Positions 1-7,887 of a stretch of 14,558 nt of DNA are shown piece after piece. The stretch spans positions 1 to 14,558 of the forward strand of contig DINW01000058.1 in assembly GCA_002423705.1 (NCBI GenBank), written 5' to 3'. This DNA comes from Clostridium sp. UBA5530 (GTDB taxonomy: Bacteria > Bacillota > Clostridia > Clostridiales > Clostridiaceae). Under the pieces are notes generated by a model. The model was not told the DNA's origin, searched no databases, and saw only the letters and a list, made by a program, of their open reading frames with translations. The translations under genes and the position numbers were made by a program. The first letter of the stretch is position 1. Every line of letters starts with the position of its first letter.

Positions 1-407
1 GCTATTTTTTGAGCTATGGCAGACGGCATCATAAAGGCACCTCTGTAAGTATCATTTATGGCCCCAATAAGGTCATCTCCTTCTATATCCTTTAAAATGT
101 AACCTGTAGCACCGTTGGCAATGGCTTCTATTATATATTGATCATCATCAAAGGTGGTTAATATTAATATTTTTATATCCTTGTAAAGGCTTTTTATAAT
201 CTTTGTGGTTTCTACTCCATCCATGAAAGGCATTCTAATATCCATAAGTATTATGTCTGGTATTATATCTTTGCATATCTTTATTGCTTCTTGTCCATTT
301 TTTGCAATCCCTACAACTTCCATATTGTCTTCCAGATCTATTATAGTTTTTAGTCCATCACACATTAGAGTTTGATCATCCACAATTAAAACTTTTATAT
401 TATTCAT
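1..407 (-). CDS. NarL/LuxR-family response regulator, receiver domain (3' end outside window)
   Basis: This is a cytoplasmic DNA-binding regulator that receives phosphate from the kinase encoded just upstream. The visible 135 residues form a complete CheY-like receiver. They start MNNIKVLIVDDQ (acid pair D10/D11), with phosphoacceptor D56 in LMDIRMP, T84 in ILTTFDDD and K106 in YILKD. The YILKD and 'AIANGATGY' stretches are typical of NarL/FixJ-type regulators. The C-terminal helix-turn-helix lies beyond position 1 and cannot be seen. The ATG at 405-407 follows a GGGGGAAT-type ribosome site and overlaps the stop of the kinase gene by 8 bp (ATGAATAA), so the two are co-transcribed and probably translationally coupled. 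No target gene is visible in the window. Confidence 0.93.
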   Translation of the reverse strand, partial: MNNIKVLIVDDQTLMCDGLKTIIDLEDNMEVVGIAKNGQEAIKICKDIIPDIILMDIRMPFMDGVETTKIIKSLYKDIKILILTTFDDDQYIIEAIANGATGYILKDIEGDDLIGAINDTYRGAFMMPSAIAQKI

Positions 408-1620
408 TATAAATTCCCCCATGTTCTAATGGCATTTTAAAAGCCAAAGTAAATCCCTTACACTTTTCTGAAACCACCCAAAGATTTCCCCCTTCTTCTT
501 CAATTCTAGTTCTCAAGCTTTTAATTCCAAAGCCATCCACTATGACCTTTGCCCCTTTTCCGTTATCTTTTAGTGAAAACATCACATTATCCTCTTCTTG
601 TTCTAAAATAAATTCAAAGTAAGTGCTTTCTCCATGCCTTAAACCATTGGATAACCCCTCCATTAAAGCAGAAAGAATGATTTCGGTGTGATTCTCTTTT
701 ATTTTTAGTTCCTTATCTATGTTTCTATTGATAATTACTGATGAATTCACTTCACATTGATTTATAATGGCTTCTAAAGATTTAAAAAAGCTTAAAATAT
801 CCTTTCCATCTGCCAATACTCTCACTGAACTTCTAATATCATTTAAACCTTTTCTCACTTGTCCTTGAGCTAAATTTAATTTTTCCTTAGCCTTGTCCAT
901 ATTTTTATTCAGCAACCTCTTAGATGCCTCTAGTTCTACTAATACTGTGGTAAGGGTATGTCCTACTGTATCATGTATCTCTGCTGCTATTCTGTTTCTC
1001 TCCTTAAGAGCAGTTATACTTTCTATTCTTTCATAGGCCCTCTTTAAATCATCATATAGGGCATCCTTCTCTATCTTTTTTATAGTAATTTCTTTGAGAG
1101 CTTGTTCTATAATTTTATTCTGCTCTATTAAATAAGATACTAAATAGAATATGAGAGCCACTACTAAATAAACTGCTACAACCATCAACATAATCTTCAA
1201 TGAATAAGAAACATTATAAAGTGCCTTTATATAAATCAATATGTACGACAAAAGTGAATAAAATATCAGATATATAATTGATATTATAGTGCCACCTTTT
1301 AGTACTGCTCCCTGCAAAATTATAGCTAATATGACTAAAAAGCAATAACTACTGTCTATTAAAGATATGAGCACTACTGCTATAATCTCTACTAATTGTA
1401 ATAAAATATCTATGTATTGATCTTTTCTGCTATTATTGCTCTCTTTTACCTTGGATAAATAATAACAAAAATTTTTCATAGTGAAGCCATATAAAAATAC
1501 CCCATATAAAAATAAAATTAATATAGAGTTATCATTAGTTGAAATTACTGACACAATCATTGATATAGTAACTATTATGCAGTCTATGACAAATATACTT
1601 TTTTTTATTTTTTCCTCCAT
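400..1620 (-). CDS. Sensor histidine kinase, HisKA_3 (NarL/DesK-type)
   Basis: This membrane sensor kinase of 406 aa pairs with the overlapping response regulator. Roughly residues 8-170 are a hydrophobic region with about five or six membrane segments and little extracellular domain, so the signal is probably sensed in or at the membrane, as in DesK/LiaS-like kinases. A coiled-coil-like linker (about 170-205) leads to the HisKA_3 dimerisation helix with H216 in RNRIAAEIHDTVGHT. The ATPase domain has an N box (E321, N325, H329 in EGLSNGLRHG), a D box (DNGKG, 352-356) and a G box (GFG, 363-365, followed by SLRTRIEEEGG). The start at 1620 has an AAGGTGAT ribosome site at 1627-1634. It is divergent from the methyltransferase gene across a 123-bp gap. 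The stimulus is unknown. Confidence 0.93.
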   Translation of the reverse strand: MEEKIKKSIFVIDCIIVTISMIVSVISTNDNSILILFLYGVFLYGFTMKNFCYYLSKVKESNNSRKDQYIDILLQLVEIIAVVLISLIDSSYCFLVILAIILQGAVLKGGTIISIIYLIFYSLLSYILIYIKALYNVSYSLKIMLMVVAVYLVVALIFYLVSYLIEQNKIIEQALKEITIKKIEKDALYDDLKRAYERIESITALKERNRIAAEIHDTVGHTLTTVLVELEASKRLLNKNMDKAKEKLNLAQGQVRKGLNDIRSSVRVLADGKDILSFFKSLEAIINQCEVNSSVIINRNIDKELKIKENHTEIILSALMEGLSNGLRHGESTYFEFILEQEEDNVMFSLKDNGKGAKVIVDGFGIKSLRTRIEEEGGNLWVVSEKCKGFTLAFKMPLEHGGIYNE

Positions 1621-1646
1621 ACCCCTATCACCTTTTTTAAAATTAC

Positions 1647-1670
1647 TTTATTATATAATTATATAATAAA
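1647..1670. promoter_or_regulatory. 24-bp perfect AT palindrome with -10-like hexamers on both strands
   Basis: This perfect 24-bp inverted repeat is made only of A and T and is centred between 1658 and 1659. It contains TATAAT on the plus strand at 1654-1659 and 1662-1667, and on the minus strand at 1658-1663 and 1650-1655. It lies between the divergent kinase and methyltransferase genes, so it may supply -10 elements in both directions or bind a dimeric regulator. I found no convincing -35 element at the right spacing on either side, so the promoter role is an inference. Confidence 0.35.
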
Positions 1671-1743
1671 ATATGGCTATTAACATTTTATTTTCCACAT
1701 TAATAACTTTGTCATAAAATATACCATAAGGAGTTAGATTTTT

Positions 1744-2472
1744 ATGAGCTTTTACGAAGAACTTTCTAAATATTATAAGTATATTTTCCCTTTAAATAAT
1801 GATACTTTGAAGTTTTTAAAAGAAAATTTGCATACCGAAAACAAAATTTTAGACATTGCTTGTGGCAGTGGTGAGTATACCTTGGGATTAACTAAGGATA
1901 ATATCAATACCGAAGGCATAGATTTAGATAAAGAGATGATTAAAAAAGCCAGGGACAAAGCCCAAAGGGAAAACCTTGAAGCTAATTTTAAAGTAGCTAA
2001 TATGACACTTTTAAAAGAATCTTTTCATGCTGAAAGCTTCCATAGCGCCTTTTGCATTGGAAATTCACTTGTGCATCTTAATAGTAAAGATGAAATAAAT
2101 TCTTTTTTGTGTTCTCTTAATTATATATTAAGCTCTAAAGGAAGATTAGTTATACAGATTGTAAATTATGATAGAATACTGAAAAAGCACATCTCCTCAC
2201 TACCCACCATAACAAATAAAGAAGCAGGAGTAGAATTCATTAGGAATTATATACCTAGTGGAGATAAAATTACTTTTAATACAATTCTAAAAACCCAGGA
2301 TTCAGGAGAATTTGAGAACAATATAGATTTATTGCCTCTTCAGCATAAAGAACTTATGGAAATGTTAAATGATAATGGTTTCAAGGTATTAGGCACTTAT
2401 GGAAGCTTCAAAGGAAGTCCCTTTTTACCCTTAGAATCAATGGCTTTTATAGTAACCTGTGAAAAGCTTTAG
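1744..2472 (+). CDS. Class I SAM-dependent methyltransferase
   Basis: This is a 242-aa soluble protein with a Rossmann-type methyltransferase fold. Motif I is ILDIACGSG (residues 35-43), which binds S-adenosylmethionine. The acidic residue after strand 2 is in GIDLD (58-62), and a motif IV-like stretch is 'FHSAFCIGNSLVHL' near residue 100. The family (Methyltransf_25/11 type) methylates small molecules or, less often, macromolecules, and nothing here identifies the substrate. The ATG at 1744 follows AAGGAG at 1728-1733. It is a single-gene unit reading away from the two-component pair and ends before a hairpin at 2528-2549. Its divergent position next to a kinase gene may be incidental. Confidence 0.88.
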   Translation: MSFYEELSKYYKYIFPLNNDTLKFLKENLHTENKILDIACGSGEYTLGLTKDNINTEGIDLDKEMIKKARDKAQRENLEANFKVANMTLLKESFHAESFHSAFCIGNSLVHLNSKDEINSFLCSLNYILSSKGRLVIQIVNYDRILKKHISSLPTITNKEAGVEFIRNYIPSGDKITFNTILKTQDSGEFENNIDLLPLQHKELMEMLNDNGFKVLGTYGSFKGSPFLPLESMAFIVTCEKL

Positions 2473-2527
2473 CCATATGTAGCTATTCCACAATTAATTG
2501 AACAATTAAATACACTGAAACAAAATT

Positions 2528-2549
2528 AGGAAACCTTTAAAGGTTTCCT
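2528..2549. terminator. 22-bp palindrome between convergent genes, likely terminator
   Basis: This perfect inverted repeat (AGGAAACCTTT and its complement) lies between the convergent methyltransferase and CotH genes. On the minus strand the stem is followed by AATTTTG, a modest U-rich tail, so it more likely ends the CotH operon. On the plus strand only TTGG follows. Confidence 0.6.
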
Positions 2550-2572
2550 TGGAATATAGTATATTATCAACA

Positions 2573-4330
2573 CTATTTTTTAACATAACATTTTCTTTTA
2601 TAATTAGCCACAAAGGTTAAAGTTGCTAACAGCATTGCCGTAAGAATTAATGTAATTCCTAAATATTCATTATTATTCTTGTCATAATTTCCCATTTTCC
2701 CATGCTCCATCATGTCTTGCGGAGGACTTCCCTGTGGAATGTGCATTTTCACCCCCACGCTAGGATTATTTTTCCTCCTTTCTTGTTCACTTCCTTGTTC
2801 TTTGCTATTTCCCATATTCTTTTGAAAATTATCTTGTTCTTTATCACCTTCCTTTGAATCCATCCCACCCAGGGCAGATAAATTCAAAGCTGTTGACATT
2901 GTTCCATATTCCTCACTAGGTTGTTGACCATCTAGCTGACTACTTACGCTTTTAGCTCTGTCTTGTCCAAAAATCATCAATTGAGACATAGCACTTTTAT
3001 AGTTATCATAAGTATAAAAAGCAGTTGGATCCTCCTTTATATAACTGCCAATAAGTTTATTTAATTTTACTATAGTATTATTGAAAATCTCACTATTTAT
3101 ATAATTTTCAACTATATCTTGAAGGTAGCTATGATACAATTCCTTATACTCATCCTTTTCTAAGAGTTTTCCTATTAGTGGAGACTCCTCTAAGTTTCCT
3201 GTTACAGGTTTATCAATTGGAAAGTTAATAGCTTTTTCTCCTTCTTTTATTGAAAACCCAGCAAAGGACATGTTTAAATCCCAAGGTATGATTTCGCATA
3301 CTCCATTATTTTCATATAGATAATAATTATGATACATTCCTCCAGAATAACTATCTAAATTCACCAGAAACGTATTAGCGGCAAAGTATTTCAATACCTC
3401 TGAAACATTAATATGATCTTCTATTTCTGTTCCTTCTCTAAGGCTCTTCATCATATCAATTATACTTTTGAAATCTTTATCCGTGGTAGTTTTAAATACA
3501 GCGCTGTCTCTTACTATGGAATAGCTTTCTATATTATCGTCTACATACTTAAGATTGGTACCTCCGCTAGTTTTTCCACCCATCATAGGTATTTCTTCAT
3601 TTTCATTGGCCTTTCTATCTTTAGGTATATCCTTCATATCTATTTTTTCATTGCCTTTTGGTTGTTCCTTAATCCCATCTTTTTCTTTTCCAACCATATT
3701 CATGTTGTCGGGTTTATATAGGTTCCCTTGGGAAGTCCCGTAATTTTTTTCAATAAATCTTTCATCTATTACTTCCACAGCTAAGTATAGTCCCCACTCA
3801 CTTCCATTAACACTTATATTGGTGTATCCATATTCCGGCACTGGAACTCCTAAAAAATCATAAATATCATAAGAGATATATTCCTTCATATAAGTTGCAT
3901 CAGACATCATATTGTTTAAAGCTAATTTTTCTATACCATGGTAGGTTTGACCATTAACATATTGATCAAAGTCAAGCTTAAAGCTGAATCTATCTGTGTC
4001 ATCATCTTTAGCTACAGACGTTAAACTGGAATTTCCCTTGGGCCTAATTCCTACATTGTAAAATATTTCTCCATCTATAGTGACATTTGCACTTCTATAT
4101 TCCTCTTTAGTGGCATTTTCAAGAAGCCATTTCCAGTCAGCTTCTTTCATATCTATGCTTATTTTCAGTACCTTATCCTTGTTAACCACATTTTCTATTT
4201 CATACCCATTATCATTGAATGTGGCCTTTAATTTATCCTCTCCTTTAATAACTAGTAAACTTACCATAAATACCATAGCTAATATCATAGCTATAATGCA
4301 GATATGGCTATAATATTTTTCATTTATCAT
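2573..4330 (-). CDS. CotH-family kinase-like protein, membrane-anchored at both ends
   Basis: The CotH family (PF08757) comprises atypical protein kinases, best known from the Bacillus spore coat. From the ATG at 4330 the product is 585 aa. It has an N-terminal membrane segment at about residues 8-28, then the CotH fold, with GLYLAVEVIDERF and GNLYKP near 190-207, VNLDSYSGGMYHNYYLY near 323-339, and IIPWDLN near 347-353. D326 and D351 are the likely metal or catalytic acids. A charged low-complexity insert (about 209-265) splits the domain, and a Q/N/K/M-rich tail precedes a second membrane segment at about 556-577 and a basic end (KRKCYVKK). The charge pattern puts the kinase domain outside. 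In-frame GTG codons at 4337-4342 lie inside the ribosome site AGGTGGTGAT, so I prefer the ATG. It is the third gene of the polyphosphate operon, 32 nt after DUF4956. The substrate is unknown. Confidence 0.87.
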   Translation of the reverse strand: MINEKYYSHICIIAMILAMVFMVSLLVIKGEDKLKATFNDNGYEIENVVNKDKVLKISIDMKEADWKWLLENATKEEYRSANVTIDGEIFYNVGIRPKGNSSLTSVAKDDDTDRFSFKLDFDQYVNGQTYHGIEKLALNNMMSDATYMKEYISYDIYDFLGVPVPEYGYTNISVNGSEWGLYLAVEVIDERFIEKNYGTSQGNLYKPDNMNMVGKEKDGIKEQPKGNEKIDMKDIPKDRKANENEEIPMMGGKTSGGTNLKYVDDNIESYSIVRDSAVFKTTTDKDFKSIIDMMKSLREGTEIEDHINVSEVLKYFAANTFLVNLDSYSGGMYHNYYLYENNGVCEIIPWDLNMSFAGFSIKEGEKAINFPIDKPVTGNLEESPLIGKLLEKDEYKELYHSYLQDIVENYINSEIFNNTIVKLNKLIGSYIKEDPTAFYTYDNYKSAMSQLMIFGQDRAKSVSSQLDGQQPSEEYGTMSTALNLSALGGMDSKEGDKEQDNFQKNMGNSKEQGSEQERRKNNPSVGVKMHIPQGSPPQDMMEHGKMGNYDKNNNEYLGITLILTAMLLATLTFVANYKRKCYVKK

Positions 4331-4362
4331 CCATATCACCACCTCTTGCTTAAATGCTAATT

Positions 4363-5052
4363 CTAAGCCATATAGTCCCCATTGTAGCTTACTAATACTA
4401 CATTTGAGACACCTTTTACCTTTGAAAGTTCATTGACAAAGGTTGTGGTAGCATTCTTTAAGCTGACTTCTACAGTGATTTCTATACCACTAGATGGCAC
4501 TATGGTTTTAGATTTTATAGAAAATCTCTTAATTCTTTGAGAAATTAGGTCTAAGATATTGTTCTCTGACTCATCATCCTCACAGTTTACAACCAATACA
4601 TACGGGGTATCTGCTGTTTTCTTATTTACAAATAAAACCATTATCAATCCTATAAATATACTACCTATTATAGCTAAATCTATAAGTCCTGCACCTAACA
4701 CTATACCTGAACTTATAGACCAAAATAGAAATGCAATATCTAAGGGTTCCTTTATAGCACTTCTAAAACGAACAATAGAAAGGGCACCTACCATGCCTAG
4801 TGAAAGAATTACATTAGAAGTAACTGCTAAAATTATTAATGTAGTTATAAGAGTTAAAGCCATCAGTGCTACTCCAAAGTTTTCAGAGTACATAACCCCC
4901 TTAAAAGTCTTTTTATATATCTGCTTTATAAATAATCCTATGGCAAATGCCAATCCTAAAGCGATAATCATATCTAAAATAGATACTGAATTCATTTTGT
5001 CTAAAAAACTAGATTTAAATATATCTCCAAAATTTATTGTTTGTTGTCCCAT
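4363..5052 (-). CDS. DUF4956 membrane protein
   Basis: This is a 229-aa protein with about four or five membrane segments in the first 145 residues (near 24-42, 58-77, 80-95, 105-121 and 124-142) and a soluble C-terminal domain (about 150-229). The stretch LGMVGALSIVRFRSAIKEPLD is the hallmark I associate with DUF4956. No biochemical function is established that I know of. The family often sits between a VTC-domain protein and a CotH protein, as here, so a role as membrane partner of the polymerase (anchoring it or moving the polymer) is plausible but inferred. The start has GGAGGGAAG at 5056-5064. It lies 35 nt after the VTC gene and 32 nt before cotH-like, so it belongs to one operon. Confidence 0.88.
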   Translation of the reverse strand: MGQQTINFGDIFKSSFLDKMNSVSILDMIIALGLAFAIGLFIKQIYKKTFKGVMYSENFGVALMALTLITTLIILAVTSNVILSLGMVGALSIVRFRSAIKEPLDIAFLFWSISSGIVLGAGLIDLAIIGSIFIGLIMVLFVNKKTADTPYVLVVNCEDDESENNILDLISQRIKRFSIKSKTIVPSSGIEITVEVSLKNATTTFVNELSKVKGVSNVVLVSYNGDYMA

Positions 5053-5087
5053 ATTCTTCCCTCCATGAACATTATAAAAATTAAAAA

Positions 5088-5774
5088 TTATCCATATATT
5101 CTACAAGCAGCATACTTAGACATCGGGCAAGGTCTTCTGTTATTAGTTTGTATTAAATGCTGTACTAATTCAGGTAAAAATTCATCATATTTTACCTCAA
5201 GAATTACAATACCTTTATCCAAAGCTCTTATTGTTGGAAGCTCTTCATTGAAGATGTCTGTATTAAATATTCCTGTTTTTATATCTTTATCAAAGGTTAT
5301 TCTCACATTTCCTAATGGATAAATATAAGCTTCTCTTGTGTAGTCGACTATTGTCTTTGGTTTTAATGAATCTCCTTTTAGTTTCCCATAAAATTCAATA
5401 AACAATGGCCTATGGCTATGCTTTAGGAAGTCTGCCTTTCCTTGAAGCAGTTCTGAACATTGATCCTTAGTTAAAGTTTCACTATTTTTATTGCAAAGAC
5501 CACTAACTTTAGACTTTTTTTCTAGCCTTATATAGGAATAATCATTGTTGTAAAATCTTATACGAAATTTTTCTCTGTAGTTTATCCCTTGTATCTTTTC
5601 CGTTAAAGCTTTATCTCTAAAATTGTCAAAATAAAGGCTTCTTATTCTATATCCTTCATGGCTATTAGAATTTTCATCTATCTTCATAACCTTAGAAATT
5701 CTGTTTTTTATGGTATAATAATCGCTGATATTTATATAGTATTTTATTTCATGTCTAAACTTTTTTTCATCCAT
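5088..5774 (-). CDS. VTC-domain protein, probable polyphosphate polymerase
   Basis: This 228-aa soluble protein corresponds to the VTC catalytic domain (PF09359), whose yeast member VTC4 makes polyphosphate from ATP inside a tunnel of basic residues. The tunnel residues appear conserved: K11 in RHEIKY, R71 and R73 in FRIRFY, R83/E85/K86/K87/K89 in IRLEKKSK, R147 in VDYTREAY, R158 in NVRITFD, E193 and K195 in ILEVKYD, and S219-K220 near the C-terminus. The mapping to VTC4 residues is by eye. Unlike yeast VTC proteins it has no SPX domain or membrane segment of its own. The neighbouring DUF4956 protein could provide the membrane part. It is the first gene of a three-gene operon, with ribosome site GGGAGGAG at 5783-5790 and its own promoter upstream. 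Confidence 0.88.
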   Translation of the reverse strand: MDEKKFRHEIKYYINISDYYTIKNRISKVMKIDENSNSHEGYRIRSLYFDNFRDKALTEKIQGINYREKFRIRFYNNDYSYIRLEKKSKVSGLCNKNSETLTKDQCSELLQGKADFLKHSHRPLFIEFYGKLKGDSLKPKTIVDYTREAYIYPLGNVRITFDKDIKTGIFNTDIFNEELPTIRALDKGIVILEVKYDEFLPELVQHLIQTNNRRPCPMSKYAACRIYG

Positions 5775-5803
5775 AAGTTCATCTCCTCCCTTTCATATTT
5801 CTT

Positions 5804-5835
5804 ATTTTATACATTTAACCTTAACGTTTCCTTAA
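5804..5835 (-). promoter_or_regulatory. Promoter of the VTC operon with tandem TTAAGG repeats
   Basis: Read on the minus strand, TTAAGG (5830-5835), five bases, TTAAGG (5819-5824), nine bases, and TAAAAT (5804-5809) lie in order. The repeat period is 11 bp, about one helical turn, which suits a tandem OmpR-type dimer on one DNA face. The repeats occupy the -35 region, where no good TTGACA is seen, so the promoter looks activator-dependent. The predicted transcript start is about 20-25 nt before the VTC ATG. The same arrangement occurs before the response-regulator gene at 7888-7919. Confidence 0.68.
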
Positions 5836-5860
5836 CAAACCTCAAGGAATTTTCTACATA

Positions 5861-5898
5861 AAAAATATCTTTTAAAGTTGTACCTTTAAAAGATATTT
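5861..5898 (-). terminator. Intrinsic terminator after the EnvZ-type kinase gene
   Basis: A perfect 15-bp stem (5863-5877 with 5884-5898) encloses a 6-nt loop. Read on the minus strand it is followed by TTTTTTAT, which makes a good rho-independent terminator just past the kinase stop codon at 5904. It separates the two-component genes from the downstream VTC operon. Confidence 0.85.
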
Positions 5899-5903
5899 AT
5901 ATA

Positions 5904-7169
5904 CTATTTCATACTTTTGGGAATTGTTAAAATAAATTCTGTTCCCCCTCCATACTGCGACAATACTCTTACTTTAACATGAAGGGTATTTGCAATAGAT
6001 TTTAGCAAGCTTAAACCTATACCACTGCCATTTATATTTTGAGCCCTTACATCTGCACTTCTAAAAAATCTATCAAATATTCGTTTTTGATCTTCCTCTT
6101 TAATTCCTATTCCATCATCTTTAACCATAATTTTTAAATTTTTATTGGAATCTTCTATTGATAAAAGGATATTTCCCTGTTCCTTTGTATATTTAAATGA
6201 ATTTTCAAGAAGTATTATAATAATTCTTTTTACTTTGCTGTAATCCCAATAAAGTGCCATAGGTTCCTTTGTATCTCTAAGCACAAAATTTTTATTTTGA
6301 ACTTCAGCTAAGTCTTCATAAAATTCACTTATGTCCTTTATAAAATCTTTTAAATCAACTCGTGTAATATTTAAAGTAGAATTAATATCTTCCTTTGACA
6401 ACAAAAGCAGGTCACTATTTAATTTTTCTAAAGCTCTAACTTCACTCATCATCTTAGAAATATGGTCGAAATGACTTTCTATTGTGTCCTCCCAGTGCCC
6501 TGCTAAAATTTCTAATTTTCCCTTAATTATAGCCAAAGGGGTCCTCATCTCATGGGAAGCATCCTGAACAAAAAACACCTGCTTATCATAAGCTTCCTTT
6601 ACAGGTTTTATTATTCGAGAAGATAGAAAATATGCTAATGCCAAAGATACTACTATTAATATGGAAAAACTTATAACTATAGAGTTCATCAATTGATTTA
6701 TGGATTGTATCTCTGAGTCTACATTTATCATAAGCTGTATAGTAAAACCTATACGTTCCATAGCAATGCCTCTAAATTTATATCCATTGGAATCTATGTT
6801 TTGAATGCCTTCACTGGTTTTATTTTCAAATGAAGGCAAATTTTCTTCATCAAAATATGGGTTGGGGCTTATAAGATATACCTCATTTTCTCTATGAATT
6901 ATTGCTATAATATTAGGTGGCATATGAGGTGGTAGTCGTCCAGGTTTTTCTTTTATTATGTTATTGGCCTTTCCACCTTCTGAAGTAAAATCCATATCTA
7001 TAAATTCTTTTTGTTTTGTTAGTTCATAATCTACATCTTTAAAGATTCTTGATGTATACAAAGTTTTTGTAATCATAGCAAATATAAATAAAGCTATAAA
7101 CACTATTGCGGTGCTTAAAAGTATAACCTTTACTTTTGTATTATAAAATATATCTTTTTTCTTCATCAT
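5904..7169 (-). CDS. Sensor histidine kinase, HisKA/EnvZ-type
   Basis: This is a classical two-membrane-pass sensor kinase of 421 aa. Transmembrane 1 is at about 13-34, followed by an extracytoplasmic sensor loop at about 36-158 with a proline-rich stretch (PGRLPPHMPP) and a small 'ENEVYLISPNPYF' segment. Transmembrane 2 is at about 162-183. A short linker replaces any clear full HAMP domain and leads to the HisKA helix with H206 in DASHEMRTPLA. The ATPase domain has N box ENSFKYT, D box KDDGIGI, F box FDRFFRS and G box GSGIGLSLLKSIA, so it looks active. The first ATG overlaps the stop of the upstream regulator gene (ATGA, 4 bp), and a second ATG follows at once. The ligand is unknown. Shared promoter motifs suggest the pair controls the VTC-DUF4956-CotH operon. 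Confidence 0.94.
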   Translation of the reverse strand: MMKKKDIFYNTKVKVILLSTAIVFIALFIFAMITKTLYTSRIFKDVDYELTKQKEFIDMDFTSEGGKANNIIKEKPGRLPPHMPPNIIAIIHRENEVYLISPNPYFDEENLPSFENKTSEGIQNIDSNGYKFRGIAMERIGFTIQLMINVDSEIQSINQLMNSIVISFSILIVVSLALAYFLSSRIIKPVKEAYDKQVFFVQDASHEMRTPLAIIKGKLEILAGHWEDTIESHFDHISKMMSEVRALEKLNSDLLLLSKEDINSTLNITRVDLKDFIKDISEFYEDLAEVQNKNFVLRDTKEPMALYWDYSKVKRIIIILLENSFKYTKEQGNILLSIEDSNKNLKIMVKDDGIGIKEEDQKRIFDRFFRSADVRAQNINGSGIGLSLLKSIANTLHVKVRVLSQYGGGTEFILTIPKSMK

Positions 7170-7846
7170 TCAACATCCCCATCTAATATATACCCCATTC
7201 CTCTTTTGGTAACTATATATTTATCATAACCAAAAGGTAAAAGAAGTTTCCTTAATCTGCTCATATATACTTCAATAATTTCAGTAGAAGCATCACTAGC
7301 ATATCCGCATATATTATCAAAAATCTGTTCTTTAAACAAGACAATTCCTTTATTCATTACAAGGTATTCCAACAAATTATATAATTTTTCGTTAGCATCT
7401 ATTTCTATCTTATTTACAAATATCTTTTTAGTCTTCATATTTATTTCCATATCCTTAAATTCTAATATATTGGAATTTTTTATCTTTCCCATACTCTTTA
7501 AAACAGCATGAATTCTTGCCCTTAACTCCTCCATATAAAACGGCTTTGTCAGATAATCATTGGCTCCTAGTTGAAAAGCTCTGAGCTTATCATCTAGTTC
7601 CTCTTTAGCTGTTAATACAATTACCCCAACATTAAAGTTGTTTTTAGATATATTGCCAAGGACCCCCATGCCATCCACCTCAGGTAGCATAAGATCTAAT
7701 ATAACAATATCATATTCATAGGCATTTAAATATTCTATAGCATCCTTTCCATTGTAAACCCATGTTAACTCCATATCTTTTTTTAAATATTCTACTACAT
7801 TTTCTACTATATTTTTATTGTCCTCTACTAATAAAACTTTTATCAT
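7166..7846 (-). CDS. OmpR/PhoB-family response regulator
   Basis: This is a 226-aa DNA-binding regulator. The receiver domain (1-118) has E8/D9, phosphoacceptor D51 in VILDLMLP, T79 in IVLTAKEE and K101 in YLTKPF. The winged-helix DNA-binding domain (about 128-226) ends with the usual 'SRLRKLL...YIVTKRGMGYIL' pattern. I start it at the ATG 7844-7846, which follows AGAGGTGAG; an in-frame TTG at 7862-7864 would add six residues but lies ahead of the ribosome site. It is the first gene of a two-gene operon, overlapping the kinase gene by 4 bp. Tandem hexamers in its own promoter, matched before the VTC gene, suggest autoregulation. Confidence 0.94.
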   Translation of the reverse strand: MIKVLLVEDNKNIVENVVEYLKKDMELTWVYNGKDAIEYLNAYEYDIVILDLMLPEVDGMGVLGNISKNNFNVGVIVLTAKEELDDKLRAFQLGANDYLTKPFYMEELRARIHAVLKSMGKIKNSNILEFKDMEINMKTKKIFVNKIEIDANEKLYNLLEYLVMNKGIVLFKEQIFDNICGYASDASTEIIEVYMSRLRKLLLPFGYDKYIVTKRGMGYILDGDVE

Positions 7847-7887
7847 AATCTCACCTCTAGGCAAATATGGTATCTATCTTACCTTTA

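Noticed and set aside
4331..4342. Upstream in-frame GTG starts for the CotH-like gene
   Set aside because: They fall within the AGGTGGTGAT ribosome site for the ATG at 4330, so the ATG is the better start.
4559..5068. Open frame of 169 codons on the plus strand
   Set aside because: It is antisense to the well-supported DUF4956 gene, with no convincing ribosome site or recognisable domain.
7882..7887. A third TAAAGG hexamer downstream of the regulator-gene -10
   Set aside because: It lies 21 bp from the next copy, not on the 11-bp period, and has no counterpart in the VTC promoter; probably chance.
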